64,000 nt of DNA from Nitrospinota bacterium (GTDB lineage: Bacteria; Nitrospinota_A; UBA7883; JACRLM01), in the NCBI GenBank assembly GCA_016208975.1, contig JACQXA010000004.1, positions 1,489,015 to 1,553,014 on the forward strand. Reading direction: 5' to 3'. The notes below the pieces were generated by a model. That model worked only from the letters and a program-made list of their open reading frames with translations, searched no databases and was not told where the DNA came from. The position numbers and the translations under genes are program-made. Shown one piece after another: positions 55,267-64,000 of the stretch (the first letter of the stretch is position 1; each line of letters starts with the position of its first letter).

Positions 55267-57063
55267 TTATTTGCCCACGCACATTTCCCGGCGGGCCATG
55301 GTCTTTATAACGTTGAAAAGCTCCAGCGACGCCGCCTTCGGCCCTTCCTGCTCGAACCCCTCTATGCCCAGCCTGGTGCGCATCTGCCCCACCTTGGCGC
55401 CGGATTCGAACAGGGCGCCGAACACGGTGGAGGCGATTACCTCATGCTCCTCACGCCGCTGGGGCGCCCCGAAGGGGTTGGCGAAATATGAGCGCGACAG
55501 CCCCTTCTCGTCGGTGGTCCCCTTGGCCATGCGCGCCCCCTCGCGGAACACGGCCATGGCCTCGTCCTTACCGCCGAAAAATTCTATGGCGGACTGGTCC
55601 GCGTCCACCATCTCGTAATTGTTGGCGTACAGCAGGATGTCCAGCGGATGCCCCGCAACCACGTCGTGATACCTGGTGATGGGGATAACAAGCCGGGCGT
55701 TCACCTGGCTGGGGTTCATGAAAATGGCCCGGTCGAACTCGTCGTAGGCGTATTCCGGCGAAAGGTCGTCCAGCCGCACAAAGGCGCCGGTCTCCGTGCC
55801 GTAAGCTTTTACCACGCCGTCCTCCACCGCCAGCGAGCCCATGTCGTCGAAAATCACCTTCATGTCGCAAATGTGGTCTTCGGCCAGGGCGCGAAGGGCT
55901 TCCAGAGTCTCCGACTTGCCCGCGCCGGAATCCCCCACCAGCGCCACGTTGGCCGCGCCGCCATTTTTAAGGATTACCGAAACCATGGCTCCATGCACCG
56001 GAAGCCTTCCCCTTTTCAGCATGGCCACGTTATGGAGCGTGAGGGCGGTTTTCTTGAAATAGCCGAAATAATCCACCTGGTCCCCATCCCGCACGAGGCC
56101 GATGAAAAGGTTGTTCTCTTTGTCTTCGTAGAAGGCGGAATCCGCCGGGAGCGAGCCGTGCCGCACGCCGAAAAGCATCAGCAGGTCGGGCCGTTTTTTT
56201 TCTATCTCCTTGTGGCTGGCCATTTCGAACAGGTTTCCCATGGAAAGGCCCAGGGTAACGTAATCCTGATGGAAATATATGAAGGCCATAAGCTCCCCCA
56301 CCTTGGCGGGGAAACAAAACCATTCCGACGGGTTTAACGCCAGCGCGTCCTCGGACAGGCGCGGAAGCTCTATAATCTTCCCCTTACGGGTGTTGGAGCG
56401 GGAATAGAGCGTAAGCGGCGGCTCTATAACAGTAAGGGCGGTGAAGGGCACCTCCTTGAGATGGGAAAGCTCGTAAGGGCAGTCCCAATCAATCTTCTCC
56501 ACCAGCACTCCCATGTTGGCCCCGGCGGGAAGCTGGCGGTAAATGGTGGGGGTTTTGGAAGTGATGTTTTCGGCCACCCGCCGGTAAACCGACAATACGA
56601 GGTTCTTGAACTTTTCGTTGGCGGTGATGAACTGGGCGTGGTGTATGGAGCCTTCGGCCACGCCGGTGCGGGCCGGGGCCCGGTGGTATATCACCCGCTC
56701 GTGCCCGCGCCAGAAGTTATACAGCCCTTCCACGAAAGCGTGGAGCCGCTCCCGGTCGGACAAAATGGCCCGGTACTCCTCGTTTATTTCTATCACCTCG
56801 CCGGCGGTATGGGTGGCCAGAAGTTTGAAAAGGGCCACCATTTTATCGGACATCTCCGTAAGGTTGGCCCGGGGCATTACCCCCTTAACGAAGGCGAAAA
56901 CCGAACTGCCCCGCCCGGCGATCTTTTCGACGTACCGTTCGACCATCTCCGAAAACAGCGGGCTTTTTATCAACTGCTCCGGCGAGTCGCAATACATGGA
57001 GCCGTAATCGATAATCACCTTGTTGCGGGTAAGGGTGAACGGCGCGCGGTGGTTTCCTGTCAT
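55267..57063 (-). CDS. PEP carboxykinase/HPr kinase-like P-loop protein
   Basis: 598 residues. The C-terminal half has the P-loop GDSGAGKSETLEALRALA and a later DD motif in MKVIFDDMGSL, the form seen in HPr kinase and PEP carboxykinase superfamily members. The N-terminal 300 residues are not recognisable to me. It lacks an obvious PEPCK substrate loop, so it may be a protein kinase or another phosphotransferase. Coupled with the PNPOx-like gene. Identification as the superfamily is good, activity is open. Confidence 0.65.
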   Translation of the reverse strand: MTGNHRAPFTLTRNKVIIDYGSMYCDSPEQLIKSPLFSEMVERYVEKIAGRGSSVFAFVKGVMPRANLTEMSDKMVALFKLLATHTAGEVIEINEEYRAILSDRERLHAFVEGLYNFWRGHERVIYHRAPARTGVAEGSIHHAQFITANEKFKNLVLSVYRRVAENITSKTPTIYRQLPAGANMGVLVEKIDWDCPYELSHLKEVPFTALTVIEPPLTLYSRSNTRKGKIIELPRLSEDALALNPSEWFCFPAKVGELMAFIYFHQDYVTLGLSMGNLFEMASHKEIEKKRPDLLMLFGVRHGSLPADSAFYEDKENNLFIGLVRDGDQVDYFGYFKKTALTLHNVAMLKRGRLPVHGAMVSVILKNGGAANVALVGDSGAGKSETLEALRALAEDHICDMKVIFDDMGSLAVEDGVVKAYGTETGAFVRLDDLSPEYAYDEFDRAIFMNPSQVNARLVIPITRYHDVVAGHPLDILLYANNYEMVDADQSAIEFFGGKDEAMAVFREGARMAKGTTDEKGLSRSYFANPFGAPQRREEHEVIASTVFGALFESGAKVGQMRTRLGIEGFEQEGPKAASLELFNVIKTMARREMCVGK

Positions 57064-57234
57064 TTCCTACACACCATGAAGCTTGTTTTTGACCACGTAT
57101 TAAATGATAGCACAACGGGAATTATAACTGCGGATATGGGCGGCGCAGGGCTGATTGGATGGAGTTATTGGCGATCCGGCTTGATGAAATTACAGCATGA
57201 GGTTGCGAAATCCTTGAATTTTCGTAAATACCCC

Positions 57235-57609
57235 TCACCGTTTCTCCACAAACCTGACACCGGCGATTTCTCTGAAATGCTCATCTTGTGTCCAGATGGT
57301 GGCGTTGTGGGCGCGGGCGGTGGCAAGTATTACGCTGTCGGCAAGTGGCAATCTTAAATCCACGCCTAGTTTGGCGGCGCTAAGGGCTATGTCCGCGTTG
57401 AGATCCACAACATGACCCTGGCTCATGGCGGCGGCGGCCTGAAGGGCCGCGTCCTCGCCCCGTTGCTGACAAACTATCTTGAACACCTCAAGAAGGCAGA
57501 TGGTGGGCACTGTGAGGCGGGCAATTTTCTCGATAGGCTTTGCGAAAAAACCCGCATTGGGGCCATCGGCGAAATATTCGAGCCAGCCGCATGAATCGAC
57601 AAGGTTCAC
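57235..57609 (-). CDS. vapC: VapC-family PIN-domain toxin
   Basis: 124 residues of the PIN fold: the first acidic residue in LVDSCGWLEYF, Glu in LLEVFK, the acidic patch in DLRLPLADSVILATAR and the last in WTQDEHF. VapC is a metal-dependent RNase, typically cutting tRNA or rRNA. It overlaps the antitoxin gene by 4 bases (ATGA), the normal order vapB then vapC. All acidic residues are intact, so it is probably active. The intergenic 57064-57234 holds nothing recognisable. Confidence 0.92.
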   Translation of the reverse strand: MNLVDSCGWLEYFADGPNAGFFAKPIEKIARLTVPTICLLEVFKIVCQQRGEDAALQAAAAMSQGHVVDLNADIALSAAKLGVDLRLPLADSVILATARAHNATIWTQDEHFREIAGVRFVEKR

Positions 57610-57812
57610 ACCCGGTCCTCATCCCTTGTAACAGATGCGCCTATGCCCTTCAGGAAGCCGCGCATTTTTTTCAGATCTCTTACCGGTATGAACTCCAGCC
57701 GGTTTTCATACTGGAAAATCCGGATTTTTTCGCCCGGGGTGATCCCCATTGACTCTCTTACTTCCTGGGGAATAACCACCTGGTACTTTGGGGAGACTGT
57801 GACAACGGCCAT
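57606..57812 (-). CDS. vapB: VapB-family AbrB-type antitoxin
   Basis: 68 residues. SpoVT/AbrB swapped-hairpin DNA-binding domain: VTVSPKYQVVIPQEVRESMGITPGEKIRIFQYENRLEFIPV. It blocks VapC with its C-terminal tail and represses the promoter at 57845. The start ATG is preceded by AGGA. Its gene overlaps vapC by 4 bases, so the pair is translationally coupled. Confidence 0.92.
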   Translation of the reverse strand: MAVVTVSPKYQVVIPQEVRESMGITPGEKIRIFQYENRLEFIPVRDLKKMRGFLKGIGASVTRDEDRV

Positions 57813-57844
57813 AACGCATCCTGTCGATAAGGTATTTGTATTAC

Positions 57845-57873
57845 ATTATAGCTATCGATATGGAAGCCCGCAA
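57845..57873 (-). promoter_or_regulatory. Promoter of vapBC
   Basis: On the minus strand TTGCGG (57873-57868), 17-bp spacer, perfect TATAAT (57850-57845). The predicted leader is about 26 nt with AGGA near the ATG. CGATA/TATCG arms (57825-57857) flank the -10 region and are a candidate VapB operator. Confidence 0.6.
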
Positions 57874-57914
57874 CCCAACCGGTGAGTGGCGGGCCGCCGC
57901 CACCGGGAAAACCG

Positions 57915-60263
57915 TCAGTTATACTGCGTCTCCACGTCGTCCATGCTACGCACGTAAACCTCGCGGGGCTTGGCGCCGTCGGCGGGGCCTACCAGGCCCT
58001 GTTTCTCCATGATCTCCACTATCCGCGCGGCGCGGTTGTAGCCGATTCGAAGCCGCCTTTGTATCATGGATATGCTCACCTGCCGGGTTTGGGCCACAAG
58101 CTCCACGGCCTGGTCGTAAAACTCGTCCATGTCCTCTTCAGTTCCGCCGCCGTTCTCCTCGGTGGAGGGGCCTTTTAAAATATCCTCAATGTAATCGGGC
58201 TGGCGCTGGCCTTTCAGGAAATCCACAACGCGATGGATCTCCGCATCGGAAACGAACGGGCCCTGGATGCGGTGTAGCTTCGCGTCGCCGGGTGGCAGAT
58301 ATAAAAGGTCTCCCTTGCCCAGCAGTTTCTCGCCGCCCATGGAGTCCAGAATCGTGCGGGAGTCCACCCTCGAACGCACCTGATAGCTTATCCTCGCCGG
58401 GAAGTTGGCTTTTATAAGTCCGGTCAAAACGTCCACGCTGGGGCGCTGGGTGGCCACGATAAGATGGATACCCGCCGCCCGGGCCATCTGCGCCAGCCGG
58501 GCCAGCGAATCCTCCACCTCTTTGGACGAAACCATCATAAGGTCCGCCAACTCGTCTATCACCACCACGATGTAGGGCAGTTTTGAAAGCGGCCCGGTCT
58601 CGCTTTCCGCGCTCTTTCGAGACCTGCGGGACGATCCGCCGGATTCCACCATCTTGTTATAGTTGTCTATGTTGCGCACGCCCAGGTCCGAAAGTTTCTG
58701 GTAGCGCCGCTCCATCTCCGCCACCAGCCATTTGAGGGCGTTGGCGGCCTTTTTAGGATTCGTCACCACAGGGGCTATAAGGTGCGGGATGCCGTCGTAG
58801 ATGGAAAGCTCCAGCATCTTCGGGTCTATCATGATCATCTTCACGTCGGACGGGGCCAGCCGGTAAAGGATGGAGCATATCATCGCGTTTATGCCCACGC
58901 TTTTTCCGGAGCCGGTGGAACCGGCTATGAGCAGGTGGGGGATGGAGGCCAGGTCCGCCACCACGGGTTTCCCGGCCACGTCTTTGCCCAGCGCCAGGGG
59001 TATTTTGGCGCCGTTGCCGTCGAACTCGTCGTTGGACAATATCTCTTTTAGATACACCGCCTCACGGTTGGGGCTGGGCGCTTCTATGCCCACCACGGAT
59101 TTGCCGGGGATTGGCGCCACCACGCGGATGGAAAGGGCCCTCAGGCTCATGGCCAGGTCGTCCGCCAGGCTCACGATGCGGGAGACTTTCACCCCGGGGG
59201 CGGGCTCGAACTCATATATGGTTATCACCGGCCCCGGGAGCACTTGCGTCACCCGGCCCTCTATGCCGAAATCCAGCAGTTTCTTCTCCAGTATGCGGGA
59301 GCTTTTTATCAGGTCGTCCTTGGATTGTTTGACGACGGCTTTGGGCTCCGAGTCCAGAAGGCCTAACGCCGGAAACTCGTATTCATTAGCCTCGTCAAAT
59401 TCGAAGATCTCCTGCTGGAACGTCTCTTCGGCGGGCTCCCTCTTTTTGGCCTTCGGAGCCTGCTTTGGAGCGATGGGAATGATCATCTCCTCATCCCGGG
59501 CAGAGAAATCCACGATCTTCGGTGGAGGCGGCGCTTCTTCTTCGTAAGGCTCCCCGAACTCCTCGGCGATCTCTTTTTCGCGGATGCGGGTCCGCTTTTC
59601 CCTTATCCCACGCTCTTCGGGAGTTTCAGGCTTGAACGGCGATTTTATGGGAACGGTTTTGAGTTTTTTCATCATGGGCCAGGAAACCCGGCCCAGCGAT
59701 ATCATCCAGCCTTTCATGATCCATGTGAGGCGGGCCATGCGCATCATGGCCACCGAGGCGGAAAGGTGGAACATCACCAGCACCGACAGGACCATCACCG
59801 CCATCAGTACCACGAAAGATCCGTAAACGCCGAACCATGGAAGAGTCATCTTCTCCGCCACGAAGTGGCCTATAATACCACCCCCGGCCACGCCATCGAA
59901 AAGCGGATCCACCCGCCAGACAAGGCTTGCCAGAGCCGAGAAAGAAGGGATCAGGAGGATCAGACCTCCCACATACGCCCCTAAAGAGGTTATCTCAACC
60001 CCCAGGGCCACCCTGGCGCCAACATAGAGCAAACCCAGCGCGAACAGCCAGGAAATGCCCCCGAGCGATTGAGCCAAAGTATCCGAAAGGGTCGCGCCGA
60101 TGATTCCGGCTTTGTTGATTACCTCCCGGTCTCCGGAGAGATAACGGTTGAAAGACGGATCCGCCTGGTCATAAGTGCCAAGGCTGATAGTGAGCAGAAC
60201 GGCAAAGGCTACCAGCAGTACCCCGGCCGCTTCACCAAGAAATTTCCACTTTGGAGAGTCCAC
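57915..60263 (-). CDS. ftsK: DNA translocase FtsK
   Basis: 782 residues with a GTG start after AAGGAGGAGG. Four to five N-terminal transmembrane helices (to about residue 180), a charged linker, then the hexameric motor with Walker A LIAGSTGSGKSVGINAMI, Walker B region VVIDELADLMMV and sensor motif VATQRPSVDV. The C-terminal winged-helix gamma domain (VSISMIQRRLRIGYNRAARIVEIMEKQG) reads polar sequences. FtsK clears the chromosome terminus at division. Length is normal for a short-linker FtsK/SpoIIIE. Confidence 0.97.
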   Translation of the reverse strand: MDSPKWKFLGEAAGVLLVAFAVLLTISLGTYDQADPSFNRYLSGDREVINKAGIIGATLSDTLAQSLGGISWLFALGLLYVGARVALGVEITSLGAYVGGLILLIPSFSALASLVWRVDPLFDGVAGGGIIGHFVAEKMTLPWFGVYGSFVVLMAVMVLSVLVMFHLSASVAMMRMARLTWIMKGWMISLGRVSWPMMKKLKTVPIKSPFKPETPEERGIREKRTRIREKEIAEEFGEPYEEEAPPPPKIVDFSARDEEMIIPIAPKQAPKAKKREPAEETFQQEIFEFDEANEYEFPALGLLDSEPKAVVKQSKDDLIKSSRILEKKLLDFGIEGRVTQVLPGPVITIYEFEPAPGVKVSRIVSLADDLAMSLRALSIRVVAPIPGKSVVGIEAPSPNREAVYLKEILSNDEFDGNGAKIPLALGKDVAGKPVVADLASIPHLLIAGSTGSGKSVGINAMICSILYRLAPSDVKMIMIDPKMLELSIYDGIPHLIAPVVTNPKKAANALKWLVAEMERRYQKLSDLGVRNIDNYNKMVESGGSSRRSRKSAESETGPLSKLPYIVVVIDELADLMMVSSKEVEDSLARLAQMARAAGIHLIVATQRPSVDVLTGLIKANFPARISYQVRSRVDSRTILDSMGGEKLLGKGDLLYLPPGDAKLHRIQGPFVSDAEIHRVVDFLKGQRQPDYIEDILKGPSTEENGGGTEEDMDEFYDQAVELVAQTRQVSISMIQRRLRIGYNRAARIVEIMEKQGLVGPADGAKPREVYVRSMDDVETQYN

Positions 60264-60494
60264 GCCCTCCTCCTTAAAGAAGAACTTAAATTAAGCTTTG
60301 CAATCGCTTGAAATATAACATTGAAATTTGCCAGTTTCAAGTAATTTTCGTTTCCCGGAAAATGGGAGGTAAATTCTGGGCGGGAAAAATCCAGTGAACG
60401 ATACAATCCAAAATGTGATAAATTTTACCCCTTGTTTTGCGCAAGCGTCTGATACAAAACGATTCCAACGCTCTTTTAAACTGGAGTTCGCACT

Positions 60495-61754
60495 GTGGGT
60501 TTTCTGGAAGATGGCGACAAAAAGCCGGAGAGTTACATACAGAAGATTTTCGCCAACCGCATAGGCGGCGACATGTTCGGGAAAGACCCGACCATATATA
60601 AATTCGAGAAGATCAAGAGAGCCCGGCGGCAGGTAGAGAGGGAATATCCCGACGCCGAGATCATAGACCTGGGCGTGGGGGAGCCGGACGAGATGGCTTT
60701 CCCCCAGGTGGTGGAGACCCTGCAGAAAGAGGCCCCCAAGCCTGAAAACAGGGGTTACGCCGACAACGGCATCCAGGAGTTCAAGGACGCCGCGGCCGGA
60801 TACATGAAGAAAATTTACGGCGTGGATCTGGATCCGGAGACGGAGGTATGTCATTCCATAGGCTCCAAGCCTGCCTTGGCCATGCTCCCTTACGCCTTCA
60901 TAAACCCCGGCGAGATATTGGCCATCACCGTGCCCGGCTACCCTGTGATGGCCACGCACACCAAATATCTTGGCGGCCGGGTGCGGAACCTTGCCCTCAC
61001 CTCCAACCGCAATTTCCTGCCGGACTTGAATGTAATAGACGCCGAGGACAAGCCGTTTCTGAAGATGATCTATCTCAACTACCCCAACAACCCCACCGGC
61101 GCCCAGGCCACGGTGAAGTTCTACGAGGAAGTGGTTGAATACGCTTTGAAAAACCGTTGCGTTGTGGTGCAGGACGCGGCTTACGCGGCGCTCACTTACG
61201 GCTCCAAGCCGTTAAGCTTCCTTTCTGTGGACGGCGCCAAGGAAGTGGGGGTGGAGGTGCACTCGCTTTCAAAGGCGTTCAACATGACCGGGTGGCGCAT
61301 GGCTTTTGTGGCCGGAAACCCGCTCATGGTCAAGTCTTTCGCCACCGTGAAGGACACTTACGACTCCGGCCAGTTCATACCCATACAGAAAGCGGCCATT
61401 ACCGCCCTGGAAAACCCCTGGATAACCGGGAAGATAGTCACCAAGTACGAACGGCGGCTGAAATTGCTGGTGGAGGTTTTAAACAAGGCCGGTTTCGAGG
61501 CGAAAATGCCAGCCGGAAGTTTTTATCTCTATGTGCGGGCGCCAAGAGAGGTGGAGAACGGGCCAAAATTCCTCAACTCCGAAGAGTTCGCCCAATGGCT
61601 AATCATGTTCAAGCATATCTCCATTGTGCCCTGGACGGAAACGGGGGACTTCATCCGTTTCTCCGTAACATTCTCCGCCGCCTCGGAAACCGAGGAGCGG
61701 CGGGTGATGGCGGAAGTGGGCCGCAGGCTTTGCATGGACAGATACATTTTCTAG
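60495..61754 (+). CDS. dapL: LL-diaminopimelate aminotransferase
   Basis: 419 residues, GTG start after GGAG. Fold type I PLP enzyme: LGVGEPDEMAFP, NYPNNPTGAQAT and the Schiff-base Lys in SLSKAFNMTGWRMAF, with the Arg in RFSVTFSAAS that binds the carboxylate. It makes LL-diaminopimelate directly from tetrahydrodipicolinate, bypassing the succinylated intermediates in lysine and peptidoglycan synthesis. Its close neighbours are folK and a kinase, with no other dap gene. Confidence 0.93.
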   Translation: MGFLEDGDKKPESYIQKIFANRIGGDMFGKDPTIYKFEKIKRARRQVEREYPDAEIIDLGVGEPDEMAFPQVVETLQKEAPKPENRGYADNGIQEFKDAAAGYMKKIYGVDLDPETEVCHSIGSKPALAMLPYAFINPGEILAITVPGYPVMATHTKYLGGRVRNLALTSNRNFLPDLNVIDAEDKPFLKMIYLNYPNNPTGAQATVKFYEEVVEYALKNRCVVVQDAAYAALTYGSKPLSFLSVDGAKEVGVEVHSLSKAFNMTGWRMAFVAGNPLMVKSFATVKDTYDSGQFIPIQKAAITALENPWITGKIVTKYERRLKLLVEVLNKAGFEAKMPAGSFYLYVRAPREVENGPKFLNSEEFAQWLIMFKHISIVPWTETGDFIRFSVTFSAASETEERRVMAEVGRRLCMDRYIF

Positions 61755-61760
61755 CATGAC

Positions 61761-61797
61761 GCGCGGCCTTTGGCGGATAAGCCTGGGCCGCGCTTTT
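61761..61797 (+). terminator. Hairpin terminator after dapL
   Basis: GCGCGGCC (61761-61768) pairs perfectly with GGCCGCGC (61786-61793), followed by TTTT. It overlaps the most upstream possible folK start, so folK probably has its own promoter or relies on read-through. Confidence 0.65.
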
Positions 61798-61813
61798 GGG
61801 GGCGCCAGTAAAA

Positions 61814-62305
61814 TTGCCGGAAGCGTATCTTTCCCTGGGCTCCAACGTTGGCGACAGGGCCGGTTACATCCGCGCCGCCGTTGAGTTACTGATAGCCGGT
61901 GGCGGCGCGGCGCTGGCCGCAACGGGCCGGTTTTACGAGACCGAGCCTGTGGGGGAGAAAGACCAGCCGTGGTTTGTGAACACGGCCATCATGATTGAAA
62001 CCTCCATGACCCCGGAGGGGCTTCTGGCAAGGCTCAAACAGATCGAGAAACAGATGGGCCGGATAGACACCGGCCGGTGGGGCCCCCGGGTGATAGACAT
62101 GGATATTATCTTCTACGATGGGCTTGTAATGGACACGGCGGAGCTTAAAATACCCCATCCGCTGGCCCATGCGCGCAGGTTTGTTATGGCCCCGCTGGCG
62201 GACATGGCGCCGGAGTTCGTACACCCCGCGCTGGGGCGTACCGTAAAAGGGATACTTTCTTCCATCGCGGACGATGGACAAACCGTAAGAGTGTTCAAGG
62301 AATGA
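61814..62305 (+). CDS. folK: 2-amino-4-hydroxy-6-hydroxymethyldihydropteridine pyrophosphokinase
   Basis: 163 residues from TTG 61814, chosen because MPEAYLSLGSNVGDR matches the family N-terminus and the more upstream TTG at 61796 sits in the dapL terminator T run. HPPK signatures: LSLGSNVGDR, YETEPVGEKDQPWFVN, GRWGPRVIDMDIIFYDG and LKIPHPLAHARRFVMAPLADM. Transfers pyrophosphate to the pterin in folate synthesis. The gene overlaps the deoxynucleoside kinase as ATGA, so they are coupled. Confidence 0.95.
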   Translation: MPEAYLSLGSNVGDRAGYIRAAVELLIAGGGAALAATGRFYETEPVGEKDQPWFVNTAIMIETSMTPEGLLARLKQIEKQMGRIDTGRWGPRVIDMDIIFYDGLVMDTAELKIPHPLAHARRFVMAPLADMAPEFVHPALGRTVKGILSSIADDGQTVRVFKE

Positions 62306-62946
62306 AACGAAAAGCCAGGTATATCGCCGTTGAGGGCCCGATAGGGGTTGGCAAGACAAGCCTTGTACACTCGCTGTGCCGGAAGTTCGGCGTGGAGCCT
62401 GTGCTGGAGGACCTGGAGGACAACCCTTTCCTGGAACGGTTTTACAAGGACCAGGCCAACTATGCGTTCCACACCCAGGTGGCCTTCCTCATCTCCCGCC
62501 ACCGACAGCTGGCGGAGCTAAAGCAGGTTGACCTTTTCAACCGCCTGATTTTCAGCGATTACATTTTCGAGCGGGACATGGTTTTCGCCAGGCTCAACTT
62601 GAACCAGAACGAGCTGAGGCTGTATAGTGAGATTTACAGGATCCTGCAAAGGGATGTGCCAAAGCCGGATCTTGTGATTTATCTCCAGTGCGACACGCCC
62701 ACGCTGATGAGGCGTATAAGGGCCCGCGCCAGGGATATGGAGCGCACCGTCCCGGAGGAGTACATAGAGAAGGTGAACGGGGCGTTCAACGAGTTTTTTT
62801 TCAACTATCGTGAAGGCCCGTTGCTTATAATAAACACGAGCCATATAGACTTCGTGATGAATGACGACGACCTGGAGAAAGTTTCGGAGAAAATATTCTC
62901 CGACGTGAAAGGACAGGAGTATTACAACCCGCTTGGATCGGTATAA
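62302..62946 (+). CDS. Deoxynucleoside kinase family protein
   Basis: 214 residues with P-loop GPIGVGKTSL, the DRY/ERD-like motif in YIFERDMVF and the arginine-rich LID RRIRARARDMER. Homologous to bacterial dGK/dAK-type kinases that salvage purine deoxynucleosides. It is translationally coupled with folK. Substrate preference cannot be given from sequence. Confidence 0.9.
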   Translation: MKRKARYIAVEGPIGVGKTSLVHSLCRKFGVEPVLEDLEDNPFLERFYKDQANYAFHTQVAFLISRHRQLAELKQVDLFNRLIFSDYIFERDMVFARLNLNQNELRLYSEIYRILQRDVPKPDLVIYLQCDTPTLMRRIRARARDMERTVPEEYIEKVNGAFNEFFFNYREGPLLIINTSHIDFVMNDDDLEKVSEKIFSDVKGQEYYNPLGSV

Positions 62947-63194
62947 CGGCCGGGACGGGGAGGAATAAAGAAGAAACAAAGCCTTATTTAGGCGGCGCGG
63001 CAAGGCCCCGCCTGGATCCGGATTTATACGGACCGGGACGGTATTCCTTACAAAGAGCGCATGGCGGCCATCTAAAAGGCCGCAATGAAGCCAGTCACCG
63101 GCTTTATGTCCGCCGGTGGAGGAACGCCATTCCATCACCCATCATAAATCCATATCCAGCCAGGCCCGTTTCGCGCGAAATGGGAGTTTTTACA

Positions 63195-64000
63195 ATGAGC
63201 GCTGGAAAAGTGACCGTCACCCAACTTAAGCAGATGAAAGAGGCCGGGGAGAAAATAACCGCCGTGGCGGTGTTCGACTACGGTTTCGGAAAGCTGGCGG
63301 ACATGGCCGGGGTGGACGTGGCGCTGGTGGGGGACTCCCTGGGAATGACGTTCCGGGGCGAGGAAAACACCCTTACCGTAACCGTGGACGAGATGGCCTA
63401 TCACACAAAAGCCGTACGCCGCGGGGTGAGCCGCGCTCTGCTGGTGGGGGACATGCCGTTCCTGTCATGCCACCTGGGGGTGGAGGAGACTCTGAAAAAC
63501 GCCGGAAAGCTGGTGGCCGCCGGGGCCGAGGCCGTGAAGGTTGAAGGTGGCGGGAAGATGATAGCCGTGGTGGAGGCGTTGGTTTCCGCAGGAATACCTG
63601 TTATGGGGCATCTGGGGCTGACGCCACAATCCATCCATCAACTGGGCGGTTACAAGATACAGGGACGCGGCAAGGAAAAAGCGCTCCGCATGATGGAGGA
63701 GGCCCAGGCGCTGGCGGCGGCGGGTGTTTTCTCGCTGGTGCTGGAATGCGTTCCGGCCCAACTGGCCGAAGAGATAACCCGCGCCATACCCGCTCCCACC
63801 ATAGGCATAGGCGCCGGGCCCGCCTGCGATGGCCAGATACTGGTGGCCTACGACCTGTTGGGGATGCCTTCCAAGGTTACCCCGAAATTCGTCAAAAAAT
63901 ACGCTGACCTTGCCGGGGTGGCAAGCCATGCCATGGGGGAATATATTGCTGAGACAAAACATGGGGTTTTTCCCGGCGAGGAACACAGCTACACCACCCA
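63195..64000 (+). CDS. panB: 3-methyl-2-oxobutanoate hydroxymethyltransferase, 3' truncated by window
   Basis: First step of pantothenate synthesis. The frame is open from ATG 63195 (after GGGAG) to the window end, about 268 residues, near full length. Family segments: VGDSLGMTFRG, TVTVDEMAYHTKAVRRG, LVGDMPFLSC, GHLGLTPQSIHQLGGYKIQGR, LVLECVP and IGIGAGPACDGQILV. The catalytic Asp/Lys region and metal site look intact. panC could follow outside the window. The preceding 248 bases (62947-63194) have short dyads but no recognisable gene. Confidence 0.95.
   Translation, partial: MSAGKVTVTQLKQMKEAGEKITAVAVFDYGFGKLADMAGVDVALVGDSLGMTFRGEENTLTVTVDEMAYHTKAVRRGVSRALLVGDMPFLSCHLGVEETLKNAGKLVAAGAEAVKVEGGGKMIAVVEALVSAGIPVMGHLGLTPQSIHQLGGYKIQGRGKEKALRMMEEAQALAAAGVFSLVLECVPAQLAEEITRAIPAPTIGIGAGPACDGQILVAYDLLGMPSKVTPKFVKKYADLAGVASHAMGEYIAETKHGVFPGEEHSYTT

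Noticed and set aside
62947-63194. Possible structured RNA before panB
   Set aside because: Several short dyads are present but none extends to a known fold.

Overview
The window is GC-rich and densely coded. It comes from a diderm (Gram-negative) bacterium: it carries lpxB, a BamD-type lipoprotein, several lipobox proteins, an AsmA-like 1225-residue envelope protein, a Tat component and SecA. Small-type PurL, the diaminopimelate aminotransferase route (dapL), a B12-dependent ribonucleotide reductase, PPDK, a two-subunit-type glycyl-tRNA synthetase and a second-type EF-G fit a deep-branching lineage such as Nitrospinota, Nitrospirota or Desulfobacterota. That placement is an inference from gene content; there is no rRNA here to settle it.

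Layout. 1-5.8 kb: end of purL, tatA, an arsenate reductase-like phosphatase, a TPR protein, a His-rich Sco protein, a MerR regulator and a SPOR protein. 5.8-18 kb: an EF-G paralogue, a PQQ-type beta-propeller lipoprotein, a hydrolase, a glycosyltransferase, a repeat-rich gap, serA, a cytochrome b subunit, a periplasmic-sensing histidine kinase, a phd-relE module whose toxin is broken, and a Nif3-like protein. 18-30.3 kb: tRNA-Arg(CCG), glnB, a 35-residue membrane peptide with its own terminator, secA, small housekeeping genes, a mntA-hepT module, LysR, DJ-1, BamD, another small membrane protein, a stand-alone MetH-activation-like protein, a heme-motif lipoprotein and a pilin-like protein. 30.4-41 kb: PPDK with a histone-H1-like tail, glyS, an AT-rich island with a palindromic MITE-like element, nrdJ and mutL. 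41-48.4 kb: a galT-glgA-histidine kinase-response regulator operon (minus) and a glycosyltransferase-lpxB operon (plus). 48.4-60.3 kb: a GIY-YIG protein, the AsmA-like protein, greA, a Csp1-like copper protein, an FMN-binding protein, a PEPCK/HPrK-like P-loop protein, vapBC and ftsK. 60.5-64 kb: dapL, folK, a deoxynucleoside kinase and panB (open at the window end).

Most of the window is core metabolism and envelope biogenesis. The accessory signal is scattered: three toxin-antitoxin modules, palindromic repeat elements at about 11.9-12.1, 16.9-17.1 and 35.7 kb, and one AT-rich island at 35.4-36.7 kb with codon use unlike its neighbours. I found no CRISPR array, phage, integrase or complete insertion sequence, and no complete new defence or secretion system. 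The best leads are the PPDK tail, the AT-rich island with its unrecognised ORF, the relE/repeat/duplication structure, the terminator-backed 35-residue membrane peptide, and the kinase wired into the glycogen operon.
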